64,000 nt of DNA, taken from positions 62,001 through 126,000 of the forward strand of contig JAEWRI010000043.1 in NCBI GenBank assembly GCA_023460085.1, written 5' to 3'. The notes beneath the pieces are model-generated. The model had not been told where the DNA came from, did no database searches, and saw only the letters and a list, made by a program, of their open reading frames with translations. A program made the position numbers and the translations under genes. Of this stretch, positions 59,440 through 64,000 are shown piece after piece. Position 1 is the first letter of the stretch. Each line of letters begins with the position of its first letter. The stretch comes from Bacillota bacterium (GTDB lineage: Bacteria > Bacillota > Clostridia > Christensenellales > SZUA-584).

Positions 59440-60687
59440 ATGGAAGAGAAGCTGGAGCAGGCCCAACGGCCCAAAAGAAAAGCCTGGGTGAGCATCGTGG
59501 CGGTGACGCTGTCGGTATTGCTTGTCGCGTCGCTCGTGCTGTTAAACGCGGCCAGCGTGAAAATCAGCCTGACGGACGGCAGCGATGCCCAGCAGGCCGC
59601 GGCCAGCTCTCTTACGGAAAACAACGCGTATATTGAACAGGAGGAATTTACCCGAATCGGCGACGTGATTCGCAGCGTATTGCTGACCCCGGATACGCTG
59701 GACGATTATTATCTGCTGGCAAACATGCAAATTGCGCAGGGGAAATATGAAGCCGCGCTGGGCAGCATCGAGAAGTGCTTTCTCTCCGCACCGGAGGACG
59801 AGACGGCGCTGATGGATGACCTGTGGACGAAGAAAGGGTGTATATACGCCATACTGGGTGACTACGATAAGGCGCTGGAGAGCTTCGGGAGGATCTCGGA
59901 CGGCGGCGCAGGCAGCGCGGACGTTACGCAGATAGCGGTGCAGATTGCCATCGGGCGCGGGGATTTGGACGGCGCGGCAAAACGCCTCGGCGCTTACCTG
60001 GAGGCGTTTCCGGAGGACACGGAGATGCGTGCGCTGATGGCGCAGGTGTATTATCTGGAAGGAGATCTCACGGCGGCGGAAGAAGGGTATACCGCGCTGC
60101 TGGCGGTGGCGGAGGATACGGGCGGGGAATACCATCTGATGCGCGCCTCGTGCCGGGATCAGCTGGGCGAATACGAAGGTGCGCTGGACGACTACGCGCA
60201 GGCAGCGGCGCTGGGCTTTGAGGATGCGGGATTGTGCTGGGCGCAATGCGCGCTCTGTGCGTATCAGTTGGGGCGCTCAGAGGAAGTGCTGTCTTACGGG
60301 GCGCAGGCGGTGAAGGCGGGCAGCGACGATGCGGCGTGGGATCTCGTATACGAAGCGATGGGCGTATCGGCCCTGCAGCTGAGCCTATACGAAGACTCCG
60401 TTTCGTATTTTTCAAAGGCGATAGAGCTGAACATGGAGCTGACCGATGTCTATTATTACCGCGGCGTGGCGTACATGGCGCTGACGGGCTACGAAGCTGC
60501 AGTGAAAGATTTTACCGCATCCATACGACGCGACGACAGAGCATCCGAGAGCCGCTTCAATCGGGCCCTGTGTTACATACAAACCCAGCAGATTGACGCG
60601 GCGCGTGAAGACCTGGAAGCAGTGGCGGCGGAGAGCACAGACGAAGCGCTGGCGGCATCCGCGCAGGCACTGCTGGAGCAAATGTAA
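59440..60687 (+). CDS. Membrane-anchored TPR protein
   Basis: 415 residues from ATG 59440; upstream in-frame codons overlap the terminator and promoter and are not translated in a sensible way. Short basic cytoplasmic part (EEKLEQAQRPKRKAW), one transmembrane helix (VSIVAVTLSVLLVASLVLLNA), then about ten TPR-like helical pairs outside (YYLLANMQIAQGKYEAALGSIEKC, GCIYAILGDYDKALESFGRI, YYYRGVAYMALTGYEAAVKDF). TPR arrays act as scaffolds. It lies just before the huge exported protein and could assist its surface assembly; that is inference. Confidence 0.82.
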   Translation: MEEKLEQAQRPKRKAWVSIVAVTLSVLLVASLVLLNAASVKISLTDGSDAQQAAASSLTENNAYIEQEEFTRIGDVIRSVLLTPDTLDDYYLLANMQIAQGKYEAALGSIEKCFLSAPEDETALMDDLWTKKGCIYAILGDYDKALESFGRISDGGAGSADVTQIAVQIAIGRGDLDGAAKRLGAYLEAFPEDTEMRALMAQVYYLEGDLTAAEEGYTALLAVAEDTGGEYHLMRASCRDQLGEYEGALDDYAQAAALGFEDAGLCWAQCALCAYQLGRSEEVLSYGAQAVKAGSDDAAWDLVYEAMGVSALQLSLYEDSVSYFSKAIELNMELTDVYYYRGVAYMALTGYEAAVKDFTASIRRDDRASESRFNRALCYIQTQQIDAAREDLEAVAAESTDEALAASAQALLEQM

Positions 60688-60725
60688 AGATAAGAATCGA
60701 ATTGTAAATAATTATAAAATAAACA

Positions 60726-60754
60726 TTGTAATTTTAATAATCGGGTGTTAGAAT
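60726..60754 (+). promoter_or_regulatory. Extended -10 promoter of the adhesin-like gene
   Basis: TTGTAA (60726-60731), 17-base spacer ending in TGT, TAGAAT (60749-60754). Predicted start near 60761, giving a leader of about 138 bases. Confidence 0.7.
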
Positions 60755-60821
60755 CGGGATACGTACAGCATGGAGTTCGTTATATCCGCCAATATGAGTT
60801 TCAGGACATCTGATGGATCTA

Positions 60822-60884
60822 CCCTGCATCGTTTTGGTGTGCTGCAGGGTGCTGCCAAGGCAGCAGGGCAGGCCCGTTTTGGGC
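60822..60884 (+). promoter_or_regulatory. Structured 5' leader of the adhesin-like gene
   Basis: Three successive stems: CCCTGCA/TGCAGGG (60822-60849), GCTGCC/GGCAGC (60851-60864) and CCC/GGG (60873-60883). No c-di-GMP riboswitch core was found, although such switches are common before adhesin genes in Clostridia. The GAGGGG ribosome site follows at 60886-60891. Confidence 0.45.
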
Positions 60885-60898
60885 AGAGGGGTTTGGTT

Positions 60899-63800
60899 AT
60901 GAGCAGCCTCGTTCTCAGGAGCTTGAAGGCACTCGGCATTATGGCTGTGTGCTTTATCGCGTTCTTCGCGATTTTTTTGCTGCTGCCCACCATTGCGCAT
61001 GCCGAGGGCGAGGCGACGGAAGATGAAACGGCGCAGGAGGAAACCTCGGTTAGCGATGAAGCCCCGATTGAAGAGGGTTCTGCCTCGATTGGCGACGTGA
61101 CGGTGACAGACGGATCCGGGAGCACTACTGTCGATACGCAGCCGGAGCTGCAGGACGCGCTGGGCGCGGAAGCAGGCGACAGCCTGGAATATGAAAATAC
61201 GGCCGCATCGAACGCCATTCAGCAGGCGATCGACGCGGCTTTGTCTTATGCCAGCAACAACCTCGACATTACTTCTCTCACCATCGTGGTGGAGGATGGA
61301 ACATACTCCGGCGGGCTCACTATCGGCCGTACGCATACGGTGACGACCACCGACGAAGCCACGGGCGAGACGACGACCTCGGAGGAGACCTACAACCTCG
61401 CCGAAGGGTTTGTGCTGCGGCTTGTCGCGGCGGACGCGAAGGCGGACGACGGCACGCTGACCAATTCGGCGGGCGGCGCCGGTCTTGGCGGAAATGTGAA
61501 TATTGACAACCTCAACGTGATCATCGCGGGCCTGTATTTCGCGGTGGGCGGTGTGGTGAACGCGCGTTCCGGCAACGTTTCCATCTATGGCACCGCCAAA
61601 GATGATACCATCCATGTGGACCTTGCGAACGGCGCGACGGCGACGATTGACGCGGGCGACGGCAACGACGACATCTTGCTTTCCGGTACGCTGGGCACTC
61701 AAACGGGCAGCGACGGCAAGGCAGTGACGGTGAATGGCGGCGCGGGTGACGATGTGGTGACGGTGGACACTTCCACCGCGCTGGACACGGCGGGCAAGGT
61801 ATCGGTCGGCGTAGACGGCGGCGAGGGCGCGGATCGGCTGCACCTCACCGGCACGCTGAAGCAGGGCGGAGTTAATACGGCTTCGCGCACCGGCGACACG
61901 GCGGACATCACCCTGACGGTTTCGGAGCTCAAGGGTATTGTCGAACGTGCGTTGGACATCGACGCTGCGGGTGTCGAAGCATACACCGACGCGCTCTCCG
62001 GCAAAACCAGAGTGGTGCTTTCCGGCGCAAGCGGAGACCTGTCTCTGACGGGCGTCTCCAGCTTTACCGATTATATTATAGAAGATTACGATGGCGGCAA
62101 CTTGACGGTGGGCGTGCCCGCCGGTGCTACGCCGATGTTCGCCAGCCTTGTGCTTTCGGGCGGCGACGTGTTTGATATCGGCAGCGTATACGCGCCTGCG
62201 CTCAACGTTGTGGCGGAAGGCAAGGGCATCACCGTGAAGGGTACGGTAACGGCGCGCAACATCGCGCTGACCGCGGCGAATTCGGATGTGGCGTTTTCGC
62301 TGTCCACCGACTTCGCGGGCGGGCTGCTGCCCGACTATGAGATGAACTTCAGCCTTTTCGATTTCGTCTCCAAAGCTTACATTATAATAGAAGCAGGCGC
62401 GGCGCTGATTGCCTCTGAAACGGTAACGCTGCTCGTAACGAGTTCTCAGACCGAGCCGCTGATGCCGGATGCATCCGAGCTGGCGGAGCTTATCAAAGGT
62501 CTCGAAGGATCGGCGAACGATGCAAGCAACCCGAATCGCGAGTCGGACGCGGCGATGCTGGCGAAGCTGGAAGACCTCGCGGTGAACCCCAACTTTATCA
62601 ATGTGAAAGTGGGTTCCGCGATTATTACGATACTCGGCACGGTGAGCGCGTCGCAGGCGGTGCGCGCCTCGGCCTCCACCACGACGAGCATGGAAGTCAC
62701 GAATGAGGATATCGCCAAGTGGTGCATACCGCTGGGCATCAGCGTCGCGGTGGCCAAGGCGGAAATCGTGCTGGGCGGCAGCGCATCGGTAACGAGCCTT
62801 ACGGGCGGCGTGGCGCTTTCCGCGTCAACCGACGTAACGGTAAGCACCAAGGCGGCGACGGGCGCACTGCCCATCGCGCTCGCGGTGTCCGTGGTGGTGG
62901 CGGACGCGCACGTATCGGTGAAGGACAATGCTTCCATCCATGCGGCGGGCGATGTGACGCTGGCGGCATCCGGCACGGTCAATGTTGAAACCGTGGCGTC
63001 TTCTCCTTCCGGCGGCGACGAGGAAGAGGAGAGCGGCGGCACCGAGGGCGGAAGCGGCACAGGCGGCGAAGCTTCTGCGGACAGCGCAAAGAGCGCGTCG
63101 AAGTCGGGCGGGTTCTTCGCGGTCAGCGTAGCCATACAGGACGTTTCGGCGTCCATCACGGGGAACGCCTCCGTCATGGCGAACGCGCTGCGGCTGAACT
63201 CTGAATCGAAACAGACGGTGCTGACACAGGCGAGCTCCAACAACGAGGCGGAGAACGAACAGGACGGCGGCGAGGACAGCAGCCAGTCGCTCTCCGGGAT
63301 CGTGGAGATGATAAAGAATTTGTTCGGCATGCTGTCTGGTAAGGGCGGCTCCGAGCCGATGGTTCCCGAGGACGCCGCGGGCGCGCTGGACGAAGCTTCC
63401 GGGCAGATGGCCCCCGAGGAAGAGGCGGGCGGTGAAGACAGCGGCGGCACGGAGGACGAAGAGGATCTCGGGCTGGGTTCGCTCTTTAATGAAGAAGAGC
63501 CGGACGGCGCGGGTGTGACGGATACGTTTGATTCGGGTACCTCAGGCGCGACAGAGACAAACCAGAGCTCCGGATCCAGCTCGTCCACGCAGTTGGTGGG
63601 TGCGCTGGCCGTGACCTACGCGGGTAATGCCAACGCGGCGATCATCCGCACGGCGGGCAGCATACTCTGCACGGGCGAAGTGAGCGCGGAAGCCATTGCC
63701 GAGCAGGGCGTGCGCACCATCGCGGACGGTTCTCCCATTGAGGACGGAGAAGCGGGCGGCGGGGATGCGGCGGAAGAAGCGACAACCGTTTCGGGCGGAA

Positions 63801-64000
63801 CGATTACCACCGCAAACGGCGAAACGGCGGGCGACGAGCCTGAGGTCAGCTACGGCGTGGGTGCGGAAGCGCCCGCGATCACCGGCGGCAGCATCGGAGC
63901 GGATGGCACGGTAACGGCAACCGGCACGACGGTGGTGCTGGACGGCGTAAAGATTACCATCACGGGCGGGAAGACCATCATCACCAACCCCACGGGCATC
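60899..64000 (+). CDS. Very large secreted adhesin-like protein with RTX-like motifs (3' end outside window)
   Basis: 1034 codons present with no stop. N-terminal signal peptide (basic start, then IMAVCFIAFFAIFLLLPTIA, likely cut after AHA at residue 35). An acidic Glu/Thr/Ser region follows, then repetitive beta-helix-type sequence. Residues 252-257, 280-285 and 307-312 fit the RTX calcium motif GGxGxD (AGDGND, GGAGDD, GGEGAD) at 27-28 residue spacing. Later parts have recurring ASVTSLTGGVALSAS, DNASIHAAGDVTLAASG and NASVMANALRLNS patterns like filamentous haemagglutinin/LktA-type adhesins, with low-complexity acidic Gly/Glu/Ser linkers (about 700-720 and 820-900). Very Ala/Gly/Thr/Ser-rich; likely a surface adhesin or exported calcium-binding protein. 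Confidence 0.8.
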   Translation, partial: MSSLVLRSLKALGIMAVCFIAFFAIFLLLPTIAHAEGEATEDETAQEETSVSDEAPIEEGSASIGDVTVTDGSGSTTVDTQPELQDALGAEAGDSLEYENTAASNAIQQAIDAALSYASNNLDITSLTIVVEDGTYSGGLTIGRTHTVTTTDEATGETTTSEETYNLAEGFVLRLVAADAKADDGTLTNSAGGAGLGGNVNIDNLNVIIAGLYFAVGGVVNARSGNVSIYGTAKDDTIHVDLANGATATIDAGDGNDDILLSGTLGTQTGSDGKAVTVNGGAGDDVVTVDTSTALDTAGKVSVGVDGGEGADRLHLTGTLKQGGVNTASRTGDTADITLTVSELKGIVERALDIDAAGVEAYTDALSGKTRVVLSGASGDLSLTGVSSFTDYIIEDYDGGNLTVGVPAGATPMFASLVLSGGDVFDIGSVYAPALNVVAEGKGITVKGTVTARNIALTAANSDVAFSLSTDFAGGLLPDYEMNFSLFDFVSKAYIIIEAGAALIASETVTLLVTSSQTEPLMPDASELAELIKGLEGSANDASNPNRESDAAMLAKLEDLAVNPNFINVKVGSAIITILGTVSASQAVRASASTTTSMEVTNEDIAKWCIPLGISVAVAKAEIVLGGSASVTSLTGGVALSASTDVTVSTKAATGALPIALAVSVVVADAHVSVKDNASIHAAGDVTLAASGTVNVETVASSPSGGDEEEESGGTEGGSGTGGEASADSAKSASKSGGFFAVSVAIQDVSASITGNASVMANALRLNSESKQTVLTQASSNNEAENEQDGGEDSSQSLSGIVEMIKNLFGMLSGKGGSEPMVPEDAAGALDEASGQMAPEEEAGGEDSGGTEDEEDLGLGSLFNEEEPDGAGVTDTFDSGTSGATETNQSSGSSSSTQLVGALAVTYAGNANAAIIRTAGSILCTGEVSAEAIAEQGVRTIADGSPIEDGEAGGGDAAEEATTVSGGTITTANGETAGDEPEVSYGVGAEAPAITGGSIGADGTVTATGTTVVLDGVKITITGGKTIITNPTGI

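Noticed and set aside
60761..60898. c-di-GMP-I riboswitch before the adhesin gene
   Set aside because: The conserved core and the GNRA tetraloop receptor pair could not be found.
62446..63588. Reverse-strand Ser/Pro-rich open frame inside the adhesin gene
   Set aside because: Mirror of the Gly/Glu/Ala-rich forward repeats; no start signals.
1..64000. CRISPR arrays, insertion sequences, prophage or integrase genes, rRNA and tRNA genes
   Set aside because: No regularly spaced repeats, transposase or phage motifs, or stable RNA signatures were seen on either strand.

Overview
The window reads as a chromosomal segment of a fairly GC-rich clostridial member of the Bacillota. The evidence is a SCIFF ranthipeptide precursor beside its radical SAM maturase (a near-universal clostridial pair), the Gram-positive division set YggS-SepF-DivIVA, a GlpP antiterminator, a TIGR04086-type membrane protein, an RsbV/RsbW/SigB-type sigma module, lipobox-bearing binding proteins, and AGGAGG-like ribosome binding sites with TTGACA/TATAAT promoters. 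Placement below class level cannot be made from the sequence alone. I see no rRNA, tRNA, CRISPR array, insertion sequence or prophage.

Region 1 (1-19232, all + strand) is a large carbohydrate island. It starts with a tightly overlapping set: HAD phosphatase end, deoxyhypusine synthase-like protein, RfaE-like PfkB kinase, ROK kinase, amidohydrolase and TIM-barrel isomerase. A consensus promoter with a palindromic operator-like site (5642-5699) then leads into a URO-D-fold protein, an aldose epimerase, a first sugar ABC importer (8226-11806), a second URO-D-fold protein, a second sugar ABC importer with two permeases (13249-18094) and a Gfo/Idh/MocA dehydrogenase, closed by a strong terminator at 19246-19279. 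Together they suggest uptake, epimerisation, oxidation or isomerisation and phosphorylation of an unidentified sugar or sugar acid. The pathway does not match a textbook route.

Region 2 (19349-25643) holds a small membrane protein, the SCIFF precursor (48 codons) with its own promoter and a terminator before the maturase scfB, a gamma-carbonic anhydrase-like protein, GlpP (reverse strand), an alpha/beta hydrolase, and a sigma-factor control module: STAS antagonist, degenerate anti-sigma protein, SigB/F-type sigma factor and an intact anti-sigma kinase. Region 3 (25755-31744) is a cell-envelope and division block: HlyD-like anchored protein, yggS, sepF, divIVA, then a glycosyltransferase and UDP-galactopyranose mutase behind a structured leader. 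Region 4 (31912-42121) contains a PiT phosphate transporter with its DUF47 partner, a threonine aldolase, a full oligopeptide ABC importer and an MFS transporter.

Region 5 (42187-47902) has a reverse-strand operon of two related DUF6385-like proteins, one very Ser/Thr-rich, with a glycosyltransferase-TPR protein; then a glutaredoxin next to a ferredoxin-thioredoxin reductase/rubredoxin fusion, a GNAT acetyltransferase and mtnA. Region 6 (47978-54459, reverse strand) is a response regulator, histidine kinase, ABC ATPase and large FtsX-type permease (an antimicrobial-peptide or envelope-stress type module) plus an MFS transporter. Region 7 (54549-64000) contains a frameshifted short-chain dehydrogenase, a GNAT acetyltransferase, a propeller-like orphan protein, an FGGY kinase, a membrane-anchored TPR protein and the first 1034 codons of a very large secreted adhesin-like protein with RTX-like motifs that runs off the window.
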